Assembly: GCF_900129545.1 (NCBI RefSeq)
Contig: NZ_FQWB01000001.1
Coordinates: forward strand, 868,001 to 932,000
Source: Flavobacterium fluvii
GTDB taxonomy: Bacteria; Bacteroidota; Bacteroidia; Flavobacteriales; Flavobacteriaceae
Length of the DNA: 64,000 bases
Direction: 5' to 3'
Shown: piece after piece, positions 1 through 7,298 of the stretch
How positions within the stretch are numbered: position 1 is the first letter of the stretch
How the letters are laid out: each line of letters starts with the position of its first letter
Program-made: the position numbers and the translations under genes
The notes under the pieces: generated by a model
What the model saw: the letters and a program-made list of their open reading frames with translations, nothing else
Told to the model about the DNA's origin: nothing
Databases searched by the model: none

Positions 1-134
1 TTCTTTGCTACTTTGGTATTTATTACGGGTTGCGTTGTTAAAATATCGGACAAATAAGAAATTTTTTCTTTTGTTGAAGGGTCTAAACTTTCTAAAAACG
101 CTGTAAATTCAGGTGTAATAAATAATATTCTCAT
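1..134 (-). CDS. RelE/HigB-type toxin, 5' part only (cut by window edge)
   Basis: Reading the minus strand from the ATG at 134 gives 44 residues starting MRILFITPEFTAFLESL and ending VINTKVAK, with no stop before base 1. This N-terminus (a short beta strand, FLESLD, a helix, then a T-K-V-A-K stretch) resembles RelE/HigB-like toxins of the phage Gp49-like family (PF05973), which are ribosome-dependent mRNA nucleases in type II toxin-antitoxin pairs. The catalytic C-terminal half lies outside the window. In HigBA pairs the toxin is usually first, so an HTH antitoxin would be expected beyond the left edge; that part is inference. A consensus promoter sits just upstream at 148-178. Confidence 0.6.
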   Translation of the reverse strand, partial: MRILFITPEFTAFLESLDPSTKEKISYLSDILTTQPVINTKVAK

Positions 135-147
135 ATTAATTCTTTTG

Positions 148-178
148 CAAATGTAATTAATTCGTTACTAAATAACAA
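148..178 (-). promoter_or_regulatory. Bacteroidetes-type promoter of the toxin gene
   Basis: On the minus strand TTG (178-176), a 20-base spacer and TACATTTG (155-148) match the Bacteroidetes sigma factor pattern TTTG/TTG, N17-23, TAnnTTTG. The -7 box ends 13 bases before the toxin ATG, so the leader would be very short. Confidence 0.6.
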
Positions 179-313
179 TTATTATTGGTGTAACGCTTGA
201 TTTAGTTTCGGTTGTGTTTCTGTCCTAATCTAAAAACACGATTACAATTTTTGAATTATTGATAGAGTCAGACAATTCAAATATAATTAATTAAAGAATA
301 TGTTTACTTTTCA

Positions 314-754
314 TCATACCTTCTTTATCACATAAGTCACAATTCCCCAAATGATTAACTGGTTTTCTTCGGTGACTTTTATGGGAGGATAATTGGGGTT
401 TTCGGGCATCAGGTACAAACAGTCTTTTTCGAGCTGGATGCGTTTTACGGTGAATTCGCCGTCGATGAAGCAAATGGCGATTTTGTTGTTTTGGGGTTCC
501 AGACTTCGGTCAACGACCAAAACATCTTTGTCGTTGATGCCGGCGTCAATCATCGAGTTACCCTTGACTTTTATGTAGAAAGTGGCCAAAGGATTTTCAC
601 TCAATTCCTTGTTTAGATCAATGCCGGTCTCCATAAAATCGGCCGCAGGCGAGGGAAATCCAGCCGAAACACCTTCTTTTATGAAAGGAATTCGCAGTTC
701 GCTTTCAAAATCAGGGGTAAAAAACGTCAGCTTTTGGTCTTTGATTATTGACAT
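314..754 (-). CDS. umuD: UmuD-like translesion polymerase V accessory protein (S24 peptidase family)
   Basis: A 146-residue protein of the LexA/UmuD S24 family. A self-cleavage site Ala31-Gly32 is visible in VSAGFPSP, and the Ser-Lys dyad is Ser67 (GNSM) and Lys104 (TVKR). After RecA-stimulated self-cleavage, UmuD' binds UmuC to form DNA polymerase V, which copies past lesions. Length is usual for UmuD (about 140), and no DNA-binding domain is present, so it is not LexA. The ATG overlaps the 3' end of umuC by 10 bases, which implies translational coupling. The order umuC then umuD is the reverse of the Escherichia coli umuDC operon. Confidence 0.93.
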   Translation of the reverse strand: MSIIKDQKLTFFTPDFESELRIPFIKEGVSAGFPSPAADFMETGIDLNKELSENPLATFYIKVKGNSMIDAGINDKDVLVVDRSLEPQNNKIAICFIDGEFTVKRIQLEKDCLYLMPENPNYPPIKVTEENQLIIWGIVTYVIKKV

Positions 755-2019
755 CGTATTTCGAGAATATCGTTGAAGTTAGTCGTGTATTTGGGCGAAA
801 GATGATTCTGGTTCATATTCCAAGTCAGGCTCAAGTTTTGGGAGGCCAATTTTACTTTTTTGTCGCCGATTTTGGTGTTCAATTTGTCCATTGCTTGCAT
901 CAAGGCCAAATGTTTTGGGTTTTCCTCGTCGAACAATTGCAGTTGTTTTTTGTTTTCGTCAATCAATCCGGTTACGATTACGCCTGCTTTCTTGAATTTT
1001 AAATGCTCGTTTCCTTTGTGCAATTTTTTCAATATGTCAATCGCAGTGTTTGAAATGGTCAAAGTCGAATTGGTCGCAAAAGGCAACGTAACCGCCATAT
1101 TAAAATAATATTTCGAAGTTTGAACGCTGTGTTTGTCAATGACCAACATCACGATTATCGTTTGGCAACAGGATTTTTGATTTCGTAATTTCTCGGCACA
1201 AACCGAGGCAAAAGTCGCCACGCGCTCGCGCAACAAATCGAAATCGGCAATTTGTTTGGGAAAACTTCGGGTAATGGTAATGCTTTTCTTTTGGTCGACG
1301 ATGGGTTCCAAGTCCAAAACCGATTTTCCTTCGAGTTCGTATTTCAAGCGCATTCCAACAATGCCCATTTCTCTCCTGATCCAGGCTTCGTGTTGTGGCT
1401 GGATAAAGTCCAGGGCGGTTTTGATGTTTTTCAACTTCATTTTTTTGTTCATTCGATAGCCGATGCCCCAAACGTCTTCAATCTTGGTCCATTTCAGGGC
1501 TTTGGTGCGTTTTTCCTCGGAGTCGATAACGTAAACGCCTTTTGTTCTGTCCTGAAATTTCTTGGCTATTTTGTTGGCGACTTTCGATAAAGCTTTGGTT
1601 TCGGCAAAGCCAATGCAAACGGGGATTCCGACCCATTTCTGGACACGGGTTTTCATTTGGAGGCCGTAATAGTGGTAATCGGGAATAGTCAAACCATCAA
1701 AATTCAGGAAGGCCTCGTCAATGCTGTAGATTTCCAAATTTGGCGTGAATTGGTTTAAAATCTTCATTACCCGATTGCTCAAATCGCCATAGAGCGGATA
1801 ATTGGAAGAAAACAATTGGATATTTTTTTCTTTGACCAATTCCTTGATTTGAAATGCCGGAGCGCCCATTGGAACGCCAGCAGCCTTTGCTTCGTTGCTT
1901 CTGGAAATCACGCAACCGTCGTTGTTGGATAATATCGCAACGGGTTTGCCCACGAATTGGGGCTGGAAAACCCTTTCGCAGGAAGCATAAAAATTGTTGC
2001 AATCGACTAAAGCATACAT
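745..2019 (-). CDS. umuC: UmuC-like Y-family DNA polymerase V catalytic subunit
   Basis: A 424-residue Y-family polymerase. It begins MYALVDCNNFYASCERVF, which carries the first metal-binding Asp (residue 6) and the steric-gate region, and has the YSIDEAFLNF motif with the catalytic Asp-Glu pair near residues 100-101. Helix-hairpin-helix (VWGIGYRM) and little-finger regions follow, as in UmuC (about 422 residues). It inserts nucleotides opposite damaged bases with low fidelity. Its stop codon lies inside the start of umuD, so the two are one transcript. No clear LexA-type operator could be recognised upstream, so SOS control is expected from family knowledge but not shown by the sequence. Confidence 0.95.
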   Translation of the reverse strand: MYALVDCNNFYASCERVFQPQFVGKPVAILSNNDGCVISRSNEAKAAGVPMGAPAFQIKELVKEKNIQLFSSNYPLYGDLSNRVMKILNQFTPNLEIYSIDEAFLNFDGLTIPDYHYYGLQMKTRVQKWVGIPVCIGFAETKALSKVANKIAKKFQDRTKGVYVIDSEEKRTKALKWTKIEDVWGIGYRMNKKMKLKNIKTALDFIQPQHEAWIRREMGIVGMRLKYELEGKSVLDLEPIVDQKKSITITRSFPKQIADFDLLRERVATFASVCAEKLRNQKSCCQTIIVMLVIDKHSVQTSKYYFNMAVTLPFATNSTLTISNTAIDILKKLHKGNEHLKFKKAGVIVTGLIDENKKQLQLFDEENPKHLALMQAMDKLNTKIGDKKVKLASQNLSLTWNMNQNHLSPKYTTNFNDILEIRCQ

Positions 2020-2120
2020 TCTGTAAAATTACGGAATAGCCGCTTATTGAAGTGTGGAAGAAAAGTTAATTTTGGGGATTGTTGATAAAAAAATGGAACG
2101 CGTCTCTCGTCTGCGCTCGA

Positions 2121-2229
2121 GATGACAGACACGGATTGCCTAGGCAAAACGTGGATAAACACGGATTTTTCAAATAATATAAAAATTAAAATCCGTTTTT
2201 ATCAGTGTAGTATCCGTGTCATCTGCGTC
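2121..2229. repeat. Nested inverted repeat between the DsbA-like gene and umuC
   Basis: An inner stem pairs 2154-2169 with 2188-2203 (16 bases, one mismatch, 18-base loop). An outer stem pairs 2128-2136 with 2212-2220 (9 perfect bases). The word ACACGGAT or its complement recurs four times. It lies just after the stop of the DsbA-like gene and could end that transcript as a hairpin. The style, with phrases like ATCCGTGTCATCTGCGT, resembles dispersed intergenic repeats of flavobacterial genomes; copy number was not tested. Confidence 0.6.
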
Positions 2230-2238
2230 TCAATCAGT

Positions 2239-2955
2239 TTAATCACATCCGTTGATGTCGCAACTATTCTCGGTCGAGGTGTTGACCAGAGTCACTTTCG
2301 AATTAAATTGTCCTTCCTGCCATACTTTTTCCAAAGTTTGCAAAAAAGCCGTTGTGGGTTGTGCGCCGGAAATAGCATATTTGTTGTCGAAAACAAAAAA
2401 CGGAACGCCTTGAACGCCTATGGCATTGGCTTGTTGAATGTCTTGTTTCACTTCTTTGCTGTAAGTGTCAGAATGCAAAACTTCTGCAATAGCTTCGGTA
2501 TCGAGTCCAACTTCAGTTCCTAGTTCACTTAAAGTGTCCAAATTGTTTAAATCTTTGCCGTCCGTTAAATAGGCTTTGAAGAGTAATTCTTCCAATTCGT
2601 TGGCAAGATTATGTTTTTTGGCCAGATGCAGCAATCGGTGGGCATTGTGGGAATTGGCCAAAACGGCTTTTTCGAAATGAAAATCCAGTCCCGCTGTTTT
2701 GGCGTTTTGGGTCATGTTGTCCACCATAGTTTGTGCCCAATCCGTGTCTTTTCTATATTTTTCGGCCAAGTGTTCGATGACGTTATCTTCCGGCGAAGGA
2801 ATGAAACCGGCATCCAACTGGAAACTTTTCCATTCGATGGCAACGGCTTCTTTGTGTTCGAATTGGCTTAAAGCTTCTTCGATTCTTCTTTTTCCTATAT
2901 AACAAAACGGACACATGATATCCGACCAAATCTGTATGTTCAATTTATTTTCCAT
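2239..2955 (-). CDS. DsbA/FrnE-family thiol oxidoreductase
   Basis: A 238-residue thioredoxin-fold protein of the DsbA/FrnE group (often annotated DsbA family oxidoreductase). The active site is Cys15-Pro-Phe-Cys18 (DIMCPFCYIG), followed by an all-helical insert and the conserved cis-Pro loop GVQGVPFFVFD near residue 190. There is no signal peptide, so it probably works in the cytoplasm as a dithiol-disulfide oxidoreductase or isomerase; the substrate is unknown. It has its own short transcription unit: the next gene on the same strand, umuC, starts about 220 bases further on, past a nested inverted repeat. Confidence 0.9.
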   Translation of the reverse strand: MENKLNIQIWSDIMCPFCYIGKRRIEEALSQFEHKEAVAIEWKSFQLDAGFIPSPEDNVIEHLAEKYRKDTDWAQTMVDNMTQNAKTAGLDFHFEKAVLANSHNAHRLLHLAKKHNLANELEELLFKAYLTDGKDLNNLDTLSELGTEVGLDTEAIAEVLHSDTYSKEVKQDIQQANAIGVQGVPFFVFDNKYAISGAQPTTAFLQTLEKVWQEGQFNSKVTLVNTSTENSCDINGCD

Positions 2956-3384
2956 ATTGCAATTCCTTTATTGGCTAAGCCAATTGATTTTGTGTTGCAA
3001 AAATAATCCATTCTGGTTTTGGCTGTTTTTAATTTAAGTTTTTATTGGGAATCGTTCGAGTTGAATTTTGGGTTTTGAAAACTCGAATCTGCGTACATTT
3101 TAATTTTTCGAGTGATTTTTTATTGGTCAAAACCCCAGAAAAAGAAATAATGCAAAGTTGGGTTTTAGTTAAAGAACAGCCAAATTCTAGTTTTTATTAA
3201 AATAATTTTATTTTTTAAACAATTGATTTTTAGTTTGTTAATATGTTGTAAATGACTAATTGTTTAAAAACATAAAACCCTGATTCAAATCTTTGGCACG
3301 CTACTTGGATATACCCAACCAAACAAATTAGAAAAGCGAACGCCGAAAAGCTCACGAGTAGGCAAAACCCAAATTATAGATATC
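2956..3384. other. Intergenic region between divergent genes
   Basis: This 429-base AT-rich stretch separates the DsbA-like gene (minus) from a secreted-protein gene (plus). A weak inverted repeat AAAACCC/GGGTTTT pairs 3129-3135 with 3160-3166. No open reading frame, RNA gene or consensus promoter with both boxes could be recognised. AATCTTTG near 3289-3296 is the closest thing to a -7 box for the plus-strand gene. Confidence 0.4.
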
Positions 3385-4005
3385 ATGAAAAAAATTACCC
3401 TTTTAGTAGCTAGTATTTTCCTTATGGGAGGTATTGTAGCCAATGCAGCAGATAGAAACGGTAGAAGATCTCCTGTTGATTTTAGAAATGCCGATCCAAT
3501 TGTATTTATGGAAAGAGGCGTTGAGTTCTACATATTCGCTGACGGACAACTTGATTTTAATACGCACCCTTCAAACGGTGACGTGCATTATAAATCAAAT
3601 AGAAGAAATGTTGAAAAACGATCTTATGGAACACGCGAAAATTATGGCGTAAAAGTAGATCGTGACTATGCGGGCAGAGTAAGACGTGTTGGGAATGTAA
3701 TGATAAATTACGATGCAAATAACAGAGTTAAACGAGTAGGTTCTGTTTATATGGCTTACAATCGTTATGCACTTACACAAGTAGGTGGTTTACAAATTAT
3801 TTATAACCATCGTGGCCAAATAGTTGATTTTGTTGGAGCCGTAAATGGAACTAGAGTGTATCAGTACGGACAAAATGATTACGACAACAATAATCATGGT
3901 TATGATAACGGCCAAAATTCAAATGTTCCAGATGACGTTTATTACAGAACTAACGGTACAAAAACCAAAGTAACAGGGAGTTTGGCTGTAAGAATAAATA
4001 TTTAG
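3385..4005 (+). CDS. Secreted protein of unknown function
   Basis: A 206-residue protein with a clear Sec signal peptide (MKKITLLVASIFLMGG, cleavage after about Ala22 in VANAAD). The mature part is basic and rich in Arg, Tyr and Asn. It shows a repeated pattern of short strands (DYAGRVRRVGNVMINYD, then ANNRVKRVGSVYMAYN, then GGLQIIYNHRGQIVDFVG) that looks like three beta-repeats of about 20 residues, followed by an Asn/Tyr/Asp-rich linker (DYDNNNHGYDNGQNSN). I do not recognise the family; similar small secreted proteins are common in flavobacteria. It is monocistronic and followed by a hairpin terminator. Confidence 0.8.
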   Translation: MKKITLLVASIFLMGGIVANAADRNGRRSPVDFRNADPIVFMERGVEFYIFADGQLDFNTHPSNGDVHYKSNRRNVEKRSYGTRENYGVKVDRDYAGRVRRVGNVMINYDANNRVKRVGSVYMAYNRYALTQVGGLQIIYNHRGQIVDFVGAVNGTRVYQYGQNDYDNNNHGYDNGQNSNVPDDVYYRTNGTKTKVTGSLAVRINI

Positions 4006-4040
4006 ATTAGTTAAAAAGTTAGTTAAATAGTAGTTAGTTG

Positions 4041-4080
4041 AAATTCCCGTTGGTATTTGTATCAGCGGGATTTTTGTTTT
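4041..4080 (+). terminator. Hairpin terminator after the secreted-protein gene
   Basis: CCCGTTG (4045-4051) pairs with CAGCGGG (4063-4069), seven pairs including one G-T, with AT flanks extending the stem and a run of T at 4071-4080. It lies between convergent genes. Confidence 0.65.
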
Positions 4081-4099
4081 GCCGTCACCATCGCATCCA

Positions 4100-4972
4100 T
4101 TATTCTAAAACCGAATGCAGTTCTTTTCGGTATTGCGAAGCGCTTTTGCCCGTAAATTCTTGAAATGATTTATTGAAATAGCTGAAGTTGTTGAAACCAC
4201 ATTCGAAACAAACTTCGGTAATGCTTATGGGTTTTTCCGCCAATAGTTTGGAGGCGTGAACCAAACGGTATTCGTTGACAAACTTGGTAAACGTTTTTTT
4301 GGTTATTTTTTTGAAATAACGACAGAAAGAAGGCACCGTCATGCTGATTAATTCAGCCACTTCGTCAAGGGTGATTTGTTCCTGGAAATTATCTTTCACA
4401 TAATTGAAGACCGTGTTTATTTTGTCATTATCCTGCATTTGCATTTCCATCGAAAATCCTTCGGCATTCAAAACCTTGAATTCGGTGGCTTCTTCCATTT
4501 CATTCAGGATAGAAAGCAATGTGAGCAATCTTTCAAACGGCAACTGGTTTGCCATAAGTTCTATTTTGGTTCCTATCCTTTTTTTGGTGGGACCAATAAA
4601 TACCAGACCGGCTTTGGCTCGATTGAAAAGATGGTTGATGGATTTCATTTCTGCAATTCCAAAAAAATCAGTTCCAAGGAAGTTTGGCGGTATTTGTACC
4701 ACCGTTTCTTTTTTGTTTCCCGTATTTTCATCCGTAAAACCGCAATGGGGAAGGTTGCTTCCTATAAGAATTACGAGGCCACTGGTAAAATAAGAGATAT
4801 GGCTTCCCACTTGGCGTTTGCCTGCACCACCGTTTACATACACCAATTCGATTTCGGGGTGGTAATGCCAAAAATTGGCTTTGTTGTTTGAATTTCCTTC
4901 ATATTGGGTAATAGAGAAGGAACTTCCGAACGAGGGTTCCACAATTTCTGGAGTAGGAAGTAACTTTTTCAT
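4100..4972 (-). CDS. AraC-family transcriptional regulator with N-terminal cupin
   Basis: A 290-residue regulator. The N-terminal half (about 20-170) is a cupin-like ligand-binding region, recognisable by FWHYHPEIELVYV and the glycine-rich strand after it. The C-terminal 100 residues hold the two helix-turn-helix motifs of the AraC/XylS family (QITLDEVAELISMTVPSFCRYFKK and ISITEVCFECGFNNFSYFNKSFQEFTG). This type generally senses a small molecule, often a sugar, and controls nearby genes. No sugar genes adjoin it, so the target is unknown; the Gfo/Idh/MocA gene at 5805 is the nearest metabolic candidate. A -7-like TAATTTTG lies at 5004-4997. Confidence 0.9.
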   Translation of the reverse strand: MKKLLPTPEIVEPSFGSSFSITQYEGNSNNKANFWHYHPEIELVYVNGGAGKRQVGSHISYFTSGLVILIGSNLPHCGFTDENTGNKKETVVQIPPNFLGTDFFGIAEMKSINHLFNRAKAGLVFIGPTKKRIGTKIELMANQLPFERLLTLLSILNEMEEATEFKVLNAEGFSMEMQMQDNDKINTVFNYVKDNFQEQITLDEVAELISMTVPSFCRYFKKITKKTFTKFVNEYRLVHASKLLAEKPISITEVCFECGFNNFSYFNKSFQEFTGKSASQYRKELHSVLE

Positions 4973-5088
4973 CGTACTATGGATTTGGAATCAACACAAA
5001 ATTAACCCAAAATAACACGCAATTATCTTTTTTAACCTTTAACGTTTTCGTAAAAGGTAAAATAGCATATAAATGAGAAAACAGGGTG

Positions 5089-5120
5089 TTGTTCTCCACT
5101 AAACTACTGCAATATCTTTG
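5089..5120 (+). promoter_or_regulatory. Promoter of the 198-residue secreted protein gene
   Basis: TTG at 5089-5091, a 21-base spacer and TATCTTTG at 5113-5120 fit the Bacteroidetes pattern. The leader before the ATG at 5157 would be about 30 bases. Confidence 0.55.
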
Positions 5121-5156
5121 ACTCAATAAACCATTATAAATTTAAAAACAACGATT

Positions 5157-5753
5157 ATGAAAAAGATTTCAAAATTTGGTATAATGTTGGGAGTGACATT
5201 ATTGACTATGAATTTGTATGCTGGTACTGCTGAATTTACATTGGATGTAAAAAAAGAGCAAGGAAAGAAGATGGTTACTTTTGCTTTGAACAAGATGAAT
5301 AAAATTGATTTATCTATTTACGACGCAGAAGGGAAATTGATTAACTTTGAAAAGGTGGATTCTCAAAAGAATATTAATAGAACTTATGATTTGAGAGCTT
5401 TGCCGGAAGGAACTTATTTCTTGGAAGCGGAATCTGACATGAAAATTTCCAGATATGAAATTTCAGTTGTTGGAGAAACGGCTTCGTTATCGGCCAATCC
5501 AATTTCAGAGATTTACAAACCTACATTTGTAAACAAAAAAGGATTGATTCAATTAACTTTCTTGAACTTGGATAAATCTCCAGTAAATATTAAAGTTTAC
5601 GACAAAGCGAACAACGAGGTTTATGATAGTGACGTAATCTTGGATCAAGACGTGAAAAAAGTTTTTGACATCAACAAAATCAATGATGAAGAGTACACTT
5701 TTGTGATGACTTACAAAGACAAGTCTTATTCAAAAACTTTTGCCAGCAATTAA
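5157..5753 (+). CDS. Secreted protein with two sorting-domain-like beta repeats
   Basis: A 198-residue protein with a signal peptide (MKKISKFGIMLGVTLLTMNLYAG). Two repeats of about 80 residues follow. The first has the pattern KIDLSIYDAEGKLI ... RALPEGTYFLEAES; the second has PVNIKVYDKANNEVYDS ... INDEEYTFVMTY. These resemble the immunoglobulin-like beta-sandwich of type IX secretion tails (strand, YD..G, long loop, L..G.Y), but here they make up the whole mature protein and the usual conserved VYPNP opening is missing. Function is unknown; a periplasmic or surface adhesion-like role is only a guess. Its own promoter (5089-5120) and terminator (5775-5806) make it monocistronic. Confidence 0.8.
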   Translation: MKKISKFGIMLGVTLLTMNLYAGTAEFTLDVKKEQGKKMVTFALNKMNKIDLSIYDAEGKLINFEKVDSQKNINRTYDLRALPEGTYFLEAESDMKISRYEISVVGETASLSANPISEIYKPTFVNKKGLIQLTFLNLDKSPVNIKVYDKANNEVYDSDVILDQDVKKVFDINKINDEEYTFVMTYKDKSYSKTFASN

Positions 5754-5774
5754 TTTAAGCCATTGGGATTAAAG

Positions 5775-5806
5775 AACAGCTCTACTTTTGGGGCTGTTTT
5801 TTTTTT
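5775..5806 (+). terminator. Hairpin terminator
   Basis: AACAGCTC (5775-5782) pairs with GGGCTGTT (5791-5798), eight pairs with one G-T, followed by a run of ten T. It ends the secreted-protein transcript and touches the 3' end of the convergent oxidoreductase gene. Confidence 0.8.
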
Positions 5807-6803
5807 ATTCCAATAAGTTACCCAATATTTTGTCCATAACCCAACTGGTTTGTACGGAAGAAGAATCGGCAGAAGGATGCTCGCGATTACCCAAAAGATG
5901 TTCCCTGATTCTTTCCACGTGATGCAATTGCACGTTTTCTGGATGTTCGATGAAAAGTTCCGTTTCACCCTCTTCATTGGAAAGAATAATTGGGTCATTT
6001 TCGAAGATGGAAAAGCTTATTTTGCCTTTGCTTCCAGCGATTTCCACAACATCTTCTCGTTTATGGCTTCCAAAATTCCAGTTGCCGTTTCCAGTAATAC
6101 CAGATTCGTGAAGCCAACAAGCCGTGATGGCGTCTTTGGCGGAATACAATCCTTGTTGGTTCAAGCTAAAACCTGAAACTTCTTTGATGTCTCCCAAAAG
6201 AAAGCAGAATAAATCCAAACCGTGACTCGCCAAATCATCAAAATAACCTCCAGGAGCTACTTTGGCATCGGTACGCCAATTGTATTCTCCCGACAAATCT
6301 TGGGCAGAAGCCGTTTTGGTCAAATTCCATCGAATAGATCTCACTTCTCCAATTTTATTGGTATCAAGCCAAGTTTTTATTTGTTCAAAACGAGGCAAGG
6401 TTCGTCGGTAATAAGCCGTGAACAGAGGAATATTTTTGGTTTTAAAAGCTTCGTAAATTTCGAGACTTTCTTGATAACTCGGCGCCAAAGGTTTTTCGAT
6501 ACAGCAAATTTTCCCGGCCGAAGCTACTTTTAGACCATAAAAATGATGCGTGTCCGGTGGAGTGGCAATATAAATGGCATCAATTTCAGGATCGTTGATT
6601 AACTCGTCTGCATCCGAATAATATTTACCGATGTGGTGTCTTTTGGCATAATCGGCAGCTTTCTCGGCATCTCTTCGCATTACGGCTTCGATTTTGAATC
6701 CTGCAGTTTTTTGATACGCTGGGCCGCTTTTTACTTCAGTGACATTGCCACATCCCAAGATTCCCCAGCGGATTATTTTTGTGTTTTCTGTGTTGTTTGC
6801 CAT
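5805..6803 (-). CDS. Gfo/Idh/MocA-family oxidoreductase
   Basis: A 332-residue NAD(P)-dependent dehydrogenase. The Rossmann motif is WGILGCGNVTE near residue 14. The family EKP signature occurs in CCIEKPLA near residue 103, and a GGYFDDLASHGLDL stretch near 190 carries the expected C-terminal-domain His (the usual form is GG.l.D.g.H.iD). Members oxidise or reduce sugars, inositols or related polyols; the substrate cannot be told from sequence. There is no signal peptide, so it is cytoplasmic. It stands alone between the AraC/secreted-protein region and the O-acyltransferase operon, and shares the convergent intergenic terminator with the gene on the other strand. Confidence 0.92.
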   Translation of the reverse strand: MANNTENTKIIRWGILGCGNVTEVKSGPAYQKTAGFKIEAVMRRDAEKAADYAKRHHIGKYYSDADELINDPEIDAIYIATPPDTHHFYGLKVASAGKICCIEKPLAPSYQESLEIYEAFKTKNIPLFTAYYRRTLPRFEQIKTWLDTNKIGEVRSIRWNLTKTASAQDLSGEYNWRTDAKVAPGGYFDDLASHGLDLFCFLLGDIKEVSGFSLNQQGLYSAKDAITACWLHESGITGNGNWNFGSHKREDVVEIAGSKGKISFSIFENDPIILSNEEGETELFIEHPENVQLHHVERIREHLLGNREHPSADSSSVQTSWVMDKILGNLLE

Positions 6804-6844
6804 TTTATTCTGAATTTGTAAGTATGGAATATTTCTATCCGAGT

Positions 6845-7288
6845 TTATTTCAAACCAATAATATCATCAATTTTAAAAGTATTATTAACTTTTACAATTC
6901 GTAATTTTACACAAACAGTTTTGTTGTTAAAAGTGTTGAGATAACTGGTTTTATAGGTATTACTGTTTTTTTCTTTAGAAAATTTAATAGTTTTCAATAA
7001 TGTTGGCTCAATATCTTGTGCGTCTAGAAAAGGATCAGAATCGAATTCTATTAACCCCATTTTTTTTAATAATTTTGAAGTACAGTATTTTTTCTTGATT
7101 AATTCTACTTTTTCATCATTAACAGGCATTTTATCACTTTCAGTAATATATTCTCTGTAGAAGTTTTTCAACATTTCAACTATTTCCTTGTCTGAAGAAT
7201 TGTTTTCTTTTTGTTTTTCTTGTGAATATATTATGTTTGAAAAAAGGATTCCAAACATAAATATTACCATATAAATTTTTGTTTTCAT
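6845..7288 (-). CDS. Small secreted protein, DUF3828-like
   Basis: A 147-residue protein. An in-frame ATG at 7312 would overlap the upstream gene and put eight residues before a second Met; the start at 7288 is chosen because it places a clean signal peptide (MKTKIYMVIFMFGILFSNIIYSQ) at the N-terminus. The mature part has an acidic/lysine-rich lead and the pattern KNFYREYIT ... YCTSKLLKKM ... DPFLDAQD, similar to DUF3828 proteins of Bacteroidetes, whose role is not known. It starts 10 bases after the SGNH-like gene and is probably the third gene of the O-acyltransferase operon, but a functional link is unproven. Confidence 0.72.
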   Translation of the reverse strand: MKTKIYMVIFMFGILFSNIIYSQEKQKENNSSDKEIVEMLKNFYREYITESDKMPVNDEKVELIKKKYCTSKLLKKMGLIEFDSDPFLDAQDIEPTLLKTIKFSKEKNSNTYKTSYLNTFNNKTVCVKLRIVKVNNTFKIDDIIGLK

Positions 7289-7298
7289 AGGTGTGATT

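Noticed and set aside
2122..2523. 133-codon plus-strand open frame starting in the nested repeat
   Set aside because: It runs antisense into the DsbA-like gene and begins in repeat DNA; no protein features.
4376..4891. 171-codon plus-strand open frame opposite the AraC gene
   Set aside because: Antisense shadow; the AraC frame has clear family motifs.
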